From assembly GCF_000935025.1 (NCBI RefSeq), contig NZ_CP010836.1, positions 5,126,001 to 5,190,000 of the forward strand: DNA of 64,000 nucleotides, written 5' to 3'. Below the pieces are notes generated by a model that did not search any database, was not told the DNA's origin, and worked only from the letters and a program-made list of their open reading frames with translations. This document shows positions 9,665 through 17,877 of the stretch, piece after piece (the first letter of the stretch is position 1; every line of letters begins with the position of its first letter). The DNA is from Sphingomonas hengshuiensis. GTDB lineage: Bacteria > Pseudomonadota > Alphaproteobacteria > Sphingomonadales > Sphingomonadaceae. Position numbers and translations under genes: made by a program.

Positions 9665-10141
9665 TCAGGCGAGCGTCCGCGAGAATGTCTGCGCGTCGAA
9701 CACCTGCCCGGTCTTTCCTCTATAGTAGGCGCGGCGTTCGCCGACCTTCTCGAAACCTTCGCGACGGTATAGCCGGACGGCATCGTTGCCCGCGCGGACC
9801 TCTAGATGCAGCTTTTCGACGTCGCGGGCGCGCGCTTCGGCGATCACCGCGCGGAGAAGTGCCCCGGCAACGCCGCGCCGCCGCGCCGCCGGACGCGTGG
9901 CGAGCAGGAGGAGCTCGGCCTCGTCGCCGGTCGAACGCGACAGCGCGAAGCCGGAATCGACGCCGTCGACGCTGGCGACGACCAGCCACACGCCGGGCAG
10001 CGACAGCATCCCCAGGCACTGGGCGTTGGTCCATGCCTCGCCATAGCGGGGATCGAACGCCGCCTGCATGATCGCCGCGACCGAGGGCACGTCCTGGACG
10101 CCGCCTTCGCGCAATTCGGTGAGGTTGACCGCGGTGCTCAT
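9665..10141 (-). CDS. rimI: Ribosomal-protein-alanine N-acetyltransferase-like GNAT protein
   Basis: A 158-residue GNAT acetyltransferase. The acetyl-CoA loop is ATRPAARRRGVAGALL (residues 82-97), and the C-terminal part LHLEVRAGNDAVRLYRREGF fits RimI, which acetylates the N-terminus of ribosomal protein S18. Its ATG overlaps the tsaB stop by four bases (ATGA), and the tsaB-rimI pairing is widespread. An end of FSRTLA is normal. The N-terminal 15 residues are variable in the family. Confidence 0.88.
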   Translation of the reverse strand: MSTAVNLTELREGGVQDVPSVAAIMQAAFDPRYGEAWTNAQCLGMLSLPGVWLVVASVDGVDSGFALSRSTGDEAELLLLATRPAARRRGVAGALLRAVIAEARARDVEKLHLEVRAGNDAVRLYRREGFEKVGERRAYYRGKTGQVFDAQTFSRTLA

Positions 10142-10854
10142 GCCAGCCCCCGTTCGGCCAGCGTGCGCGCGTCGGGTGCGCGGCCATAGATCGGGCGCGG
10201 CGGCAGCGTGGCGAAGGCGGGCGGGAGCAGGCGGGCATCGCCAGCGTCGGGAAGCGCCTCGCGCAGATCGGCGGCGGGATCGAGCGCGGCGAGGCGGCGG
10301 ATGCCGCTGCCGATCGCAGGGCGCCCATCGAGCGCCGCGAGCGCATCGGCGGGGAGCAGCGACCGCAACGGGCCGTCGGCAAGCAGGCCATCAGGCCGGG
10401 AGGAAGCGAACCCCTGCATGAAGACTTCACCGTGCCCGCCTTCGAGCACGACGGCAAGTCGGGCCAGCGCCGGATCGGCGTCGAACGCCGCCGCGGCGAG
10501 CAGCGCGAGCGAGGAATAGCCCGCGACCTGTGCCTGCCAACCAATCGAAAGCCCGATCGCCGCCGCCAGCCCGACGCGGACTCCGGTGAAGCTGCCGGGG
10601 CCGACATCGACGAGGATGCGCGGCGCGCGGCCCTGGCCCGGCAGGCTCGCGATCATCGGCACCAGCCGCTCGGCATGGCCGCGCCCGACGACGTCGTGCG
10701 CGCGGGCGGTCACGACACCGCCAACGAGCAGCGCGACCGAGCACGCCGCCGTCGCGGTTTCGATGACGAGCGTCGGACGCGTCTCAGACGACGCGGTTGA
10801 ACCGTTCGAATTCGGGCCGGGGGAGCCGGCCAAAGACTGTGGAGGGATCACCAT
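10138..10854 (-). CDS. tsaB: tRNA threonylcarbamoyladenosine biosynthesis protein TsaB
   Basis: A 238-residue frame with the TsaB/YeaZ ASKHA fold: TLVIETATAACSVALL (about 28-43), the signature DVGPGSFTGVRVGLAAAIGLSIG (about 83-105) and a C-terminal PRPIYGRAPDARTLAER. TsaB is the scaffold partner of TsaD in making t6A37 in tRNA. The start is uncertain. The family N-terminus normally begins near residue 26 here, but no ATG, GTG or TTG is available there. Usable starts (ATG 10854, GTG 10851, TTG 10833) all lie within the rutE-like gene, giving an overlap of 50-71 bases. Confidence 0.88.
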   Translation of the reverse strand: MVIPPQSLAGSPGPNSNGSTASSETRPTLVIETATAACSVALLVGGVVTARAHDVVGRGHAERLVPMIASLPGQGRAPRILVDVGPGSFTGVRVGLAAAIGLSIGWQAQVAGYSSLALLAAAAFDADPALARLAVVLEGGHGEVFMQGFASSRPDGLLADGPLRSLLPADALAALDGRPAIGSGIRRLAALDPAADLREALPDAGDARLLPPAFATLPPRPIYGRAPDARTLAERGLA

Positions 10855-11377
10855 GGCCCAGCGTAGAGATGAAGTTGGATTTCACGCGGGGCTGGTCGCT
10901 GAAGAACGCCGCGTCAACCTTTGCATTGTCGAATCCCGACATCGGACCCGTATCCAGGCCCAAAGCGCGCGCCGCGATGATGAAATAGGCGCCCTGGAGC
11001 GACGAATTGCGAAACGCATGGACTTCGCGCGATGCCGGATCGGCGAACCAGTTCTTCGCATCGGGCGCATGCGGGAACAGCCAGGGAAGCTGTTCGTGGA
11101 AATCGAGGTCGGTGGCGATGATCACGCTGGCGGGTGCCTTGCGGATCTTTTCGGCGTTGGAGCCGCTCGACAAGTCGGCCAGCTTGTCCTTGGCCTCCTG
11201 GCTGGTGATCCACACGAACCGCGCCGTCTGCTGGTTGACCGAGGTCGGCCCCATTTTGAGCAGGTCGTAGATGGCGTGGATATCGGCTTCGGTCACCGGC
11301 TGGTCGGTATAGCCGTTGAAGCTGCGTGCGGTACGAAATATCGTATCCAGCCCTGCATCGTCCAGGGGTTGCGCCAT
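10784..11377 (-). CDS. Nitroreductase-family malonic semialdehyde reductase (RutE-like)
   Basis: A 197-residue flavin-dependent nitroreductase-fold protein. ARSFNGYTDQPVTEADIHAIYDL, KMGPTSVNQQTARFVWI and GLDTGPMSGFDNAKVDAAFF are characteristic of the RutE/HadB branch, which reduces malonic semialdehyde to 3-hydroxypropionate. No rut pyrimidine-degradation genes are nearby, so the physiological substrate is open. It lies between nfuA and tsaB on one strand. The ATG at 11377 has a GGA-rich region upstream. Confidence 0.83.
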   Translation of the reverse strand: MAQPLDDAGLDTIFRTARSFNGYTDQPVTEADIHAIYDLLKMGPTSVNQQTARFVWITSQEAKDKLADLSSGSNAEKIRKAPASVIIATDLDFHEQLPWLFPHAPDAKNWFADPASREVHAFRNSSLQGAYFIIAARALGLDTGPMSGFDNAKVDAAFFSDQPRVKSNFISTLGHGDPSTVFGRLPRPEFERFNRVV

Positions 11378-11408
11378 GTATTCGGTCCTTGTCTGGAGGG
11401 GAGCGCGG

Positions 11409-11984
11409 TTAGATCGCGCGGACTTCGGTGACTTCGGGGACGTAGTGTTTGAGCAATTGCTCGATCCCGTTCTTCAACGTCGCGGTGGACGAGGGGCAGC
11501 CCGAACAGGCGCCCTGCATCTGGAGATAGACCTTGCCCGCGTCGAAGCCGCGATAGACGATGTCGCCGCCGTCATTGGCGACCGCGGGGCGGATGCGGGT
11601 TTCGATCAGCTCGCGGATCTGCGCCACGATATCGGCATCGGCGGGATCGTCGCCAAATTCGCTGCCCTCTGGCGGAACCGCGATTTCCGCGGCGCTGCCG
11701 GCGCGGAACAGCGGCATGTTGGCGGAGAAATGGTCGAGCAGGATGCCGAGCACATCGGGCTTGAGCATCGGCCATTCGACGCCGGGCGCCGCGGTGACCG
11801 AGATGAAGTCGCGCCCGAAGAACACGCCGGTCACGTCGCCAAGTCCGAACAGCGCATCGGCGAGCGGCGAGGCTTCGGCATCCTCGGGGCTGGCGAAGTC
11901 GCGGGTGCCGGCTTCCATCACGGTACGACCGGGCAGGAACTTCAGCGTCGCGGGGTTCGGAGTGGGTTCGGTCTCGATCAACAT
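11409..11984 (-). CDS. nfuA: Fe-S cluster carrier protein of the NfuA/NifU-like family
   Basis: A 191-residue protein with an N-terminal Nfu_N domain (LIETEPTPNPATLKFLPGR, residues 2-20) and a C-terminal NifU domain (about 115-185). The cluster-binding CXXC is Cys160/Cys163 in GACSGCPSS. It delivers 4Fe-4S clusters to client enzymes, possibly including MiaB nearby. ATG 11984 was chosen over an upstream frame because MLIETEPTPNP is the conserved family start. Confidence 0.92.
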   Translation of the reverse strand: MLIETEPTPNPATLKFLPGRTVMEAGTRDFASPEDAEASPLADALFGLGDVTGVFFGRDFISVTAAPGVEWPMLKPDVLGILLDHFSANMPLFRAGSAAEIAVPPEGSEFGDDPADADIVAQIRELIETRIRPAVANDGGDIVYRGFDAGKVYLQMQGACSGCPSSTATLKNGIEQLLKHYVPEVTEVRAI

Positions 11985-12048
11985 GCCCGCGATGTGGGCG
12001 CTTGGCGGCTGCGGATCAAGCGCCCGTGCGGAAACGCTGGGTTGCCGC

Positions 12049-12333
12049 TCAGTCCTCGCCCGTGTCGGTCGTGCGCGTGGCCTCGCCGACATTGCGGTCG
12101 TGCCCGCTCTTGTCGCTGAAGAACGCCGCGGCGAACAGCCCGCAGCCGAGCAGCGTCGAGACGAACACGCCGCCGACCGTGGCGATCACCATCGACGGAT
12201 AGAGCGGCCCGTAGAGCGAGAGATACCAGAGCGCGCCCGCGACCATCGCGACGCCGCACAGCGCGATGACGATCATCATCCTGCGGAACTCGCGCCATGC
12301 CTGGCTGCGTTCGGCGCCGTTGCTGCTGTCCAT
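12049..12333 (-). CDS. Small membrane protein of unknown function
   Basis: A 94-residue protein with two predicted membrane helices (about 19-39 and 46-71) joined by a short SLYGPLYP loop, and charged ends. No family is recognised with certainty. It is encoded upstream of nfuA on the same strand, 64 bases away, and begins close to the end of the Asp/Asn hydroxylase gene. Translation looks real: few rare features, and a conserved-looking hydrophobic pattern. Confidence 0.65.
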   Translation of the reverse strand: MDSSNGAERSQAWREFRRMMIVIALCGVAMVAGALWYLSLYGPLYPSMVIATVGGVFVSTLLGCGLFAAAFFSDKSGHDRNVGEATRTTDTGED

Positions 12334-12364
12334 CGCGCCTATTTCGGGTGCGGCGGGCGGGGTT

Positions 12365-13186
12365 TCAACTGCGAACCTTTGCCGATTGCGCGGGCGCCTG
12401 TCGCTCCAGTGCCGTCAGCGCGGCATTCCAGCGGGGCAGCATGCCGAGCAGCGTGTCGGCCAGCCAGCGCCCCGGCTGGCGCAGCGGGCGGCGGAACTGG
12501 AGGAGCAGGACGACGCGCGTGCCCGTGCTGTCGTTCCACAGTTCATGGTCATAGGTGTCGTCGAACACCAGAGTCTCGCCCTCGGCCCAGCGCACCACCC
12601 GGTCGCCCACGCGCATCCGCACGTCGCCGTCGCGCGGCACCACCAGCCCGAGATGGCAGGTGATCAGCCCCTTGGTCACGCCGCGATGCGGGGGGAGGTG
12701 CGTGCCGGGGGCGAGGACCGAGAAGAATGCGCTGTTCAGCCCCGGAATCCGCGCGACCACCCCGGCAGTCACCGGGCAGCGATCGAGATTCTCGGCGATG
12801 CGATAGCCATGGCCCCATAGGAAGAAGGCGCGCCATATGCCGATCGCGCGGGGATCGGGCGGGACCCGCGCGAGCGACGGCGCGCGGCGCGGTTCGCGTG
12901 CGGCGGCGACCGCCTCGTCGCGAATCGCTGGCCAATGGTCGCGCAGCAATTGTGTCCAGCCGAAGTCGCGCATGTCGAGCACCGGGGCGTTGGACACCAG
13001 CGACGATGCGGCAACGATGCGATCCAGCGCGCCGCGCAGGGGCGTGCCATGGCGCAGGAACCAGGGCCGGTCGCGACCGGGGGCCAGCGCCGCGGGAGTG
13101 AATGCGCCCGCCGGATCGGGTGCCGTCACCGCCGAGTCGAAGTGCCGGAAAGCGGCGCCTTTGCGCGAGTCGAGCGTCACCGTCAT
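12365..13186 (-). CDS. Aspartyl/asparaginyl beta-hydroxylase-domain protein
   Basis: A 273-residue 2-oxoglutarate/Fe(II) oxygenase of the Asp/Asn hydroxylase family, to which LpxO lipid A hydroxylases also belong. The double-stranded beta-helix carries the iron ligands in LPPHRG and YDHELWN, and the 2-oxoglutarate arginine in STGTRVVLLLQF. The frame is open for another 960 codons upstream, but that part is antisense to the M16 protease. MTVTLDSRKG at 13186 is the sensible start. The substrate (protein or lipid A) is not decided by sequence. Confidence 0.85.
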   Translation of the reverse strand: MTVTLDSRKGAAFRHFDSAVTAPDPAGAFTPAALAPGRDRPWFLRHGTPLRGALDRIVAASSLVSNAPVLDMRDFGWTQLLRDHWPAIRDEAVAAAREPRRAPSLARVPPDPRAIGIWRAFFLWGHGYRIAENLDRCPVTAGVVARIPGLNSAFFSVLAPGTHLPPHRGVTKGLITCHLGLVVPRDGDVRMRVGDRVVRWAEGETLVFDDTYDHELWNDSTGTRVVLLLQFRRPLRQPGRWLADTLLGMLPRWNAALTALERQAPAQSAKVRS

Positions 13187-13396
13187 CCTTGTCGTCCCCC
13201 TGCGCGGCGGGCAGGCATTTTTGCCGCAACCCATCGCGAATGCAGGATTAATTCTCGAGTCGGGGCCAAAACATGGCGATTGCGGGGCTGTTCGGGGTTT
13301 CCGGATTGCTGAAGCCTTTCGGCCACAGTGGGTCCGTACACCTGCGCGAAAGGTACGCGCTGGCATGCCGGGCGGATCGCCATTAGATGAGTGTCC

Positions 13397-16285
13397 ATGC
13401 TTCGTACCTTGCGGTTCCCGCTCTTCGCCTCGCTCGCGCTCGTCACCCTCTCGCCGGCACTGCCGGTCCAGGCGCAGACCGCTGCTCCCGCCCCGACTCC
13501 GGCGCCCTCCGGCCCGCGCCCGGTGCAGACCGCCGACGATCCCTGGCTCTACAAGGGCAGCGACCTCGTCCATGACGATGCGTGGACGTTCGGGCGGCTG
13601 CCCAACGGGGTGCGCTATGCGGTGCGCAGGAACGGCGTGCCGCCGGGGCAGGTGTCGGTGCGCGTGCGGATCGATGCGGGTTCGCTGATGGAGAAGGACA
13701 GCGAGCGCGGCTTCGCGCATCTGCTCGAGCATCTCAGCTTCCGCGGATCGGTCCACGTGCCCGACGGCGAGTCGAAGCGCATCTGGCAGCGGCTGGGCGT
13801 CACCTTCGGCAGCGACAGCAACGCCAGCACGACCTTTACCCAGACCGTCTACAAGCTCGACTTGCCGATGGCGACGCCGACGGGGCTGGACGAGAGCTTC
13901 AAGATCCTCGCGGGGATGATGAGCGGCCCGGCGATCACCCAGCAGGCGCTGACCGCCGAGCGCCCGGTGGTGCTCGCCGAACAGCGCGAGCAGCCGGGGC
14001 CGCAGGTGCGGATGCAGCAGGCGCTGTTCGACCTGATGTTCGCGGGCCAGCCGCTGGCCGAGCGCGAGCCGATCGGCACGACCGAGACGCTGCTCGCCGC
14101 GACGCCCGAGAGCGTGCAGGCCTTCCACGATCGCTGGTATCGCCCCGAGCGTGCCGTCGTGATCGTGATCGGCGACGCCGAGCCCGCGCAGATGGAGGCG
14201 CTGGTCGCCAAATATTTCTCCGACTGGAAGGGCACCGGCCCCGCGCCCGAGACTCCGAAGTTCGGTGAGCCCTCGGCCGATCACCCGGTTGCCGCGAGCC
14301 TGGTCGAATCGGCGATGCAGCCGATGGCGATGATGGCGATCGTGCGCCCCTGGACGGTCTTTGCCGACACGGTGATCTTCAACCAGAAGCGGATGGTCGA
14401 CATGGTCGCGATCCGCATCATCAACCGCCGGCTCGAATCGCGGGCGCGATCGGGCGGATCGTTCCTCGCGGCGGGCGCCGATCTGAGCGACATCGCGCGA
14501 TCGGCGAATGTGACCACGGTGCAGGTGCTGCCGACCGGCGAGGATTGGGAAACCGCGCTGCGCGACGTGCGCGGGGTGATCGCCGACGCGCAGGCCGCGC
14601 CGCCGACTCAGGCCGAGATCGACCGCGAACTCGCCGAAATCCGCGCGCAGATGGAACAGCGGATCAATACCGCTGCGGTCGAATCGGGCGCGAGCCTGTC
14701 CGACGAGCTGATCCAGGCCGTCGACATCAACGAGACGGTGACGACGCCCGAGGCCAGCTACGACATCTTCAAGGGCGCGATCGCGGCCAAGATGTTCACC
14801 CCCGAAACGGTGCAGGAAGCATCGAAGCGCGTGTTCCAGGGCACCGCGACGCGCGCTTTGGTCAACACCCACACCCCCGATCCCCAGCTGGTGACCAGGG
14901 TCACGGCGGCGCTCCAGACCGATGTCGTCGCGAGCGGCAAGCGCAAGGCGCTGGGCAATGTCAGCTTCGACCAGCTCCCCAGGCTGGGCAAGCCGGCGAC
15001 GGTGGTGAGCCGTGCGCCCGCGGTGGCGGATACCGGCATCGAGAAGGTCGTCTATTCGAACGGCGTGACGCTGTTGATGCGTTCCGATTCGTCCGAAGTC
15101 GGCAAGGTCTATGTCAATGTCCGCTTCGGGCGCGGGCTCAACGCGCTTCCCGCCAAGCCGTCGCCCGCCTGGGCGGCGGACATGGCGCTGGCGGCGAGCG
15201 GCGTCGGCCCGTTCGGGCAGGAGGAGCTGGACGCGCTGACCGGCAATCGCCAGATCGGCTTCAACTTCGGCACCGACGACAATGCGTTCACGCTGAACGG
15301 CCAGACCAACAAGGCCGATCTGAACGACCAGCTCCGGCTGTTCGCGACCAAGCTGGCGGCGCCGGCATGGGACCCGAACCCGGTGCTGCGCGCGCGAGCG
15401 GGCATCCTGTCGGGCTATGCCGGGTTGTCGGCATCGCCCGACGCGGTGCTGTCGCGCGACCTGGAAAAGCTGCTCCATTCGGGCGATCCGCGTTTCGGCA
15501 TCCCCGATCGCAAGACGATCGAATCGATCACCCCGGCGGCGTTCCGCAAGCTGTGGGAGCCGCTGCTGGCGACCGGGCCGATCGAAGTCGAAGTGTTCGG
15601 CGACATGGATGCCGAGGCGACCGTGAAGGCCGTGGGCGAGACGTTCGGCGCGCTCAAGCCGCGCAAGGCTCCGCCCACGCTGACGCCCGAAGCGCCGTTC
15701 CCCGCGCATCGCGATACGCCGGTGGTGCGCACCCACACCGGCAAGCCCGACCAGGCGGCGGCAGTGATCGCCTGGCCCACCGGCGGCGGCACCGCGGGCA
15801 TCGCCGAGAGTCGCAAGCTCGAAGTGCTGGCGGCGGTGTTCCGCGACCGGATGATCGACCAGCTGCGCAGCCAGGCGGGGGTGAGCTATTCGCCCAACGT
15901 CGCCAGCCAGTGGCCGACGGGGATGCAGAGCGGCGGCAAGATGATCGCGCTGGGGCTGGTCCCGCCCGACAAGACGGCGTTCTTCTTCGAACTGTCGCGC
16001 GCGATTGCCGCCGATCTGGTCGCCAAGCCGATCGACCTCGACGAACTCAACCGCGCGCTGACTCCGCTCAAGCAACAGATCCTCCGCCAGTCGAGCGGCA
16101 ACATGTTCTGGATGCGGCTGGTCGAAGGCGGCAGCCAGGACCCCGCGATCCTGGCGGCGGTGGATACGCTGGCGATCGACTATACCCGCGTGACGCCGCT
16201 GGAGCTGCAGGCGCTGGCGGCGAAATATCTGCGGCCCGACAAGGACTGGACGCTGGCGGTGGTGCCGGAGAAGGACGCGAAATAG
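13397..16285 (+). CDS. M16-family zinc metallopeptidase (insulinase type), periplasmic
   Basis: A 962-residue protein with a Sec signal peptide (cleavage likely after VQA, residue 26). It has two M16 halves. The first holds the inverted zinc motif HLLEH (108-112) with the downstream acidic ligand in RPVVLAEQRE. The second half (from about 550) lacks such a motif, as expected. The family degrades peptides or processes exported proteins. ATG 13397 is used; a GTG lies six bases before it. The region between it and the divergent hydroxylase gene (13187-13396) holds only promoter-sized DNA. Confidence 0.9.
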   Translation: MLRTLRFPLFASLALVTLSPALPVQAQTAAPAPTPAPSGPRPVQTADDPWLYKGSDLVHDDAWTFGRLPNGVRYAVRRNGVPPGQVSVRVRIDAGSLMEKDSERGFAHLLEHLSFRGSVHVPDGESKRIWQRLGVTFGSDSNASTTFTQTVYKLDLPMATPTGLDESFKILAGMMSGPAITQQALTAERPVVLAEQREQPGPQVRMQQALFDLMFAGQPLAEREPIGTTETLLAATPESVQAFHDRWYRPERAVVIVIGDAEPAQMEALVAKYFSDWKGTGPAPETPKFGEPSADHPVAASLVESAMQPMAMMAIVRPWTVFADTVIFNQKRMVDMVAIRIINRRLESRARSGGSFLAAGADLSDIARSANVTTVQVLPTGEDWETALRDVRGVIADAQAAPPTQAEIDRELAEIRAQMEQRINTAAVESGASLSDELIQAVDINETVTTPEASYDIFKGAIAAKMFTPETVQEASKRVFQGTATRALVNTHTPDPQLVTRVTAALQTDVVASGKRKALGNVSFDQLPRLGKPATVVSRAPAVADTGIEKVVYSNGVTLLMRSDSSEVGKVYVNVRFGRGLNALPAKPSPAWAADMALAASGVGPFGQEELDALTGNRQIGFNFGTDDNAFTLNGQTNKADLNDQLRLFATKLAAPAWDPNPVLRARAGILSGYAGLSASPDAVLSRDLEKLLHSGDPRFGIPDRKTIESITPAAFRKLWEPLLATGPIEVEVFGDMDAEATVKAVGETFGALKPRKAPPTLTPEAPFPAHRDTPVVRTHTGKPDQAAAVIAWPTGGGTAGIAESRKLEVLAAVFRDRMIDQLRSQAGVSYSPNVASQWPTGMQSGGKMIALGLVPPDKTAFFFELSRAIAADLVAKPIDLDELNRALTPLKQQILRQSSGNMFWMRLVEGGSQDPAILAAVDTLAIDYTRVTPLELQALAAKYLRPDKDWTLAVVPEKDAK

Positions 16286-16293
16286 GCCTCTTT

Positions 16294-16456
16294 CCCTCTC
16301 CCGTCGGGAGAGGGTTGCGCAGACTTGGTCTTCGCTGAAAGCGAAGGCTTAGTCGGAGCTGGGTGAGGGGATCACCCACTCGAGAGCGCATCCCCTCATC
16401 CAAGCTCCGCTAGGCAGCGCGCTGCCAAGCTGCGCTATCCTTCTCCCTCTGGAGAA
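16294..16456. repeat. Composite palindromic block after the M16 gene
   Basis: CCCTCTCCC (16294-16302) pairs with GGGAGAGGG (16306-16314); CTTCGCT (16330-16336) pairs with AGCGAAG (16340-16346). A long imperfect arm containing GGTGAGGGGAT pairs with ATCCCCTCATC, and CTTCTCC/GGAGAAG closes the block. The first hairpin is the same as at 1122-1142. There is no gene here. It probably acts as a transcription end as well as being a dispersed repeat. Confidence 0.65.
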
Positions 16457-16500
16457 GGCTAAGAAACAGGGAGGCTTCTTAATCCCCCTCCCGCAAGCGA

Positions 16501-16562
16501 GTTGCAGGTCGATCAGGCCCCCGGCCTGATCTGAACGACGCGGGGCGTCGTTCACCTGCAAC
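16501..16562. repeat. Perfect three-way-junction (cruciform) element, 62 bases
   Basis: The outer stem GTTGCAGGT (16501-16509) pairs with ACCTGCAAC (16554-16562). Inside lie two 9-bp hairpins: GATCAGGCC/GGCCTGATC (16511-16519/16523-16531, loop CCC) and GAACGACGC/GCGTCGTTC (16533-16541/16545-16553, loop GGG). All 27 pairs are Watson-Crick, and the two loops are complementary. It lies 50 bases upstream of the dienelactone hydrolase start. It could be a structured leader or a repeat. Confidence 0.8.
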
Positions 16563-16576
16563 TGGAGCGTTATGGC

Positions 16577-16595
16577 ACCGGCGTTTAAGGCCGGT
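16577..16595 (+). promoter_or_regulatory. Leader hairpin before the dienelactone hydrolase
   Basis: ACCGGC (16577-16582) pairs with GCCGGT (16590-16595) across a GTTTAAG loop, 17 bases before the ATG and just upstream of the AAGGAAC ribosome-binding site. With the three-way junction it makes the whole leader highly structured. Confidence 0.5.
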
Positions 16596-16612
16596 CTCCC
16601 AAGGAACCCCGG

Positions 16613-17356
16613 ATGATCCTGCGCAGCGACGAAATCCTGGACGTGGACGTGCCCGGCGGCGGGGCGATGCGGATGCATCTGTTCCGGCCCGCGATCGAGG
16701 GGCGGTTTCCCGGCGTGCTGCTGTTTTCCGAAATCTATCAGGTCACTGCGCCCATCCGGCGGCTGGCGGCGATGATCGCGGGCAATGGCTATATCGTCGC
16801 GGTGCCCGAGGTCTATCATGAGTACGAGCCCGCGGGCACGGTTCTGGCCTATGATCCCGCGGGCACCGATCGCGGCAACGCGCTGAAGGTTACCAAGCCG
16901 GTCGCGGCTTATGATGCCGATGCGGCGGCGGGGCTGACCGCGCTGGCCGAACATCCGGCGTGTAACGGGCGGCTGGGGACGTTCGGAGTCTGCCTGGGCG
17001 GGCATCTGGCCTACCGCGCCGCGCTCGACCCGCGCGTGGCGGCGGCGGCGTGCTTCTACCCGACCGACATCCATTCGAGCACGCTGGGCGAGGGCCGCTG
17101 CGACGACAGCATGGCGCGGATGGCCGAGCTGAACGCGGAGATGCTGTTCGTCTGGGGCCGGCAGGACCCGCACATCCCCTTTGCCGGACGCGAAGCGATC
17201 CGCGCGCGGCTGGAGGAGACCGGCGTGTCCTATGCCTGGCACGAGATGAACGCCCAGCACGCCTTTCTGCGCGACGAGGGGCCGCGCTATGACCCCGCGC
17301 TGTTCCTGGAGGCGATGGCGCTTACGCTGGGGTTTTACCGGCGGGTGTTGGGGTGA
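16613..17356 (+). CDS. Dienelactone hydrolase family protein
   Basis: A 247-residue alpha/beta hydrolase of the dienelactone hydrolase family. The catalytic triad is visible as Cys127 (GVCLGG), Asp185 (WGRQDPHIPF) and His216 (NAQHAFLR). The usual Glu39 (FSEIYQ) that activates the Cys is present too. Such enzymes open lactone rings in chlorocatechol-type pathways, but many act on unknown esters. No aromatic-degradation genes lie alongside. The ATG is preceded by AAGGAAC. Confidence 0.87.
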   Translation: MILRSDEILDVDVPGGGAMRMHLFRPAIEGRFPGVLLFSEIYQVTAPIRRLAAMIAGNGYIVAVPEVYHEYEPAGTVLAYDPAGTDRGNALKVTKPVAAYDADAAAGLTALAEHPACNGRLGTFGVCLGGHLAYRAALDPRVAAAACFYPTDIHSSTLGEGRCDDSMARMAELNAEMLFVWGRQDPHIPFAGREAIRARLEETGVSYAWHEMNAQHAFLRDEGPRYDPALFLEAMALTLGFYRRVLG

Positions 17357-17877
17357 GGGGGTTCGATGGCAGCGGCATCGCGGCGCGAAAGGCGGGTTCT
17401 GACGAGCGCCGGGTTTCCTTAGTCATGGGGCGGTGCTGGTGAGGCTCGAATCGCCCCACAAGCGGTCTTTCCAATCCTCACCCGCCAGGGGGAGGTGGCA
17501 GGCGCAGCCTGACGGTGGGGGCGGAAGCATATCGCCCCGTGTGTGCGTCCTCCCCCTCCGGCGCCTTCGGCGCCACCTCCCCCTGGCGGGTGAGGATTTT
17601 CGTAACGACAACTCCCGCCCGATTCTGTTCTCTAATAGGGCAAGGTCTGGCTGCTCGGTCCTGAGCGGATTGGGTGCCTTTGGGTGCCTGCGTTCTCTGC
17701 GTGCTCGATATCGGCACTTGATGGGGTCAGCTGGGTGCAACGTGGCTTGGTTGAAAGCGCAGTCGGTCGACGGGTCGGCCGCATGCTACAGAATCGGCGC
17801 CATCATTTGCTCCCTCCCTCGGGCGTTGCTCCCGCTCGGGAGCTCGGTGCGGCCTCCTGTCTCTTGGTCGGCGGAGA
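17357..17877. other. Gene-free 521-bp region between dienelactone hydrolase and IS110
   Basis: No convincing coding frame on either strand. It holds a 27-bp perfect inverted repeat (17473-17499/17572-17598) and, nearer the transposase, GC-rich self-complementary DNA, including GCTCCCGAGCGGGAGC near 17829. The part next to the transposase stop may be the non-coding end of the insertion sequence. Confidence 0.6.
17473..17598. repeat. 27-bp perfect inverted repeat
   Basis: Bases 17473-17499 (starting AATCCTCACCCGCC) are the exact reverse complement of 17572-17598. The 72-base spacer itself holds GGCGCCTTCGGCGCC. The arrangement resembles intergenic palindromic repeats common in sphingomonads. 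Confidence 0.8.

Noticed and set aside
13187..16075. Very long minus-strand open frame continuing upstream of the Asp/Asn hydroxylase
   Set aside because: It is antisense to the M16 protease, Arg/His-rich without domain features, and open only because of high GC at third positions.
16501..16562. Hammerhead-type ribozyme in the three-way junction
   Set aside because: The conserved CUGANGA and GAAA core bases are missing; the junction has almost no unpaired bases.
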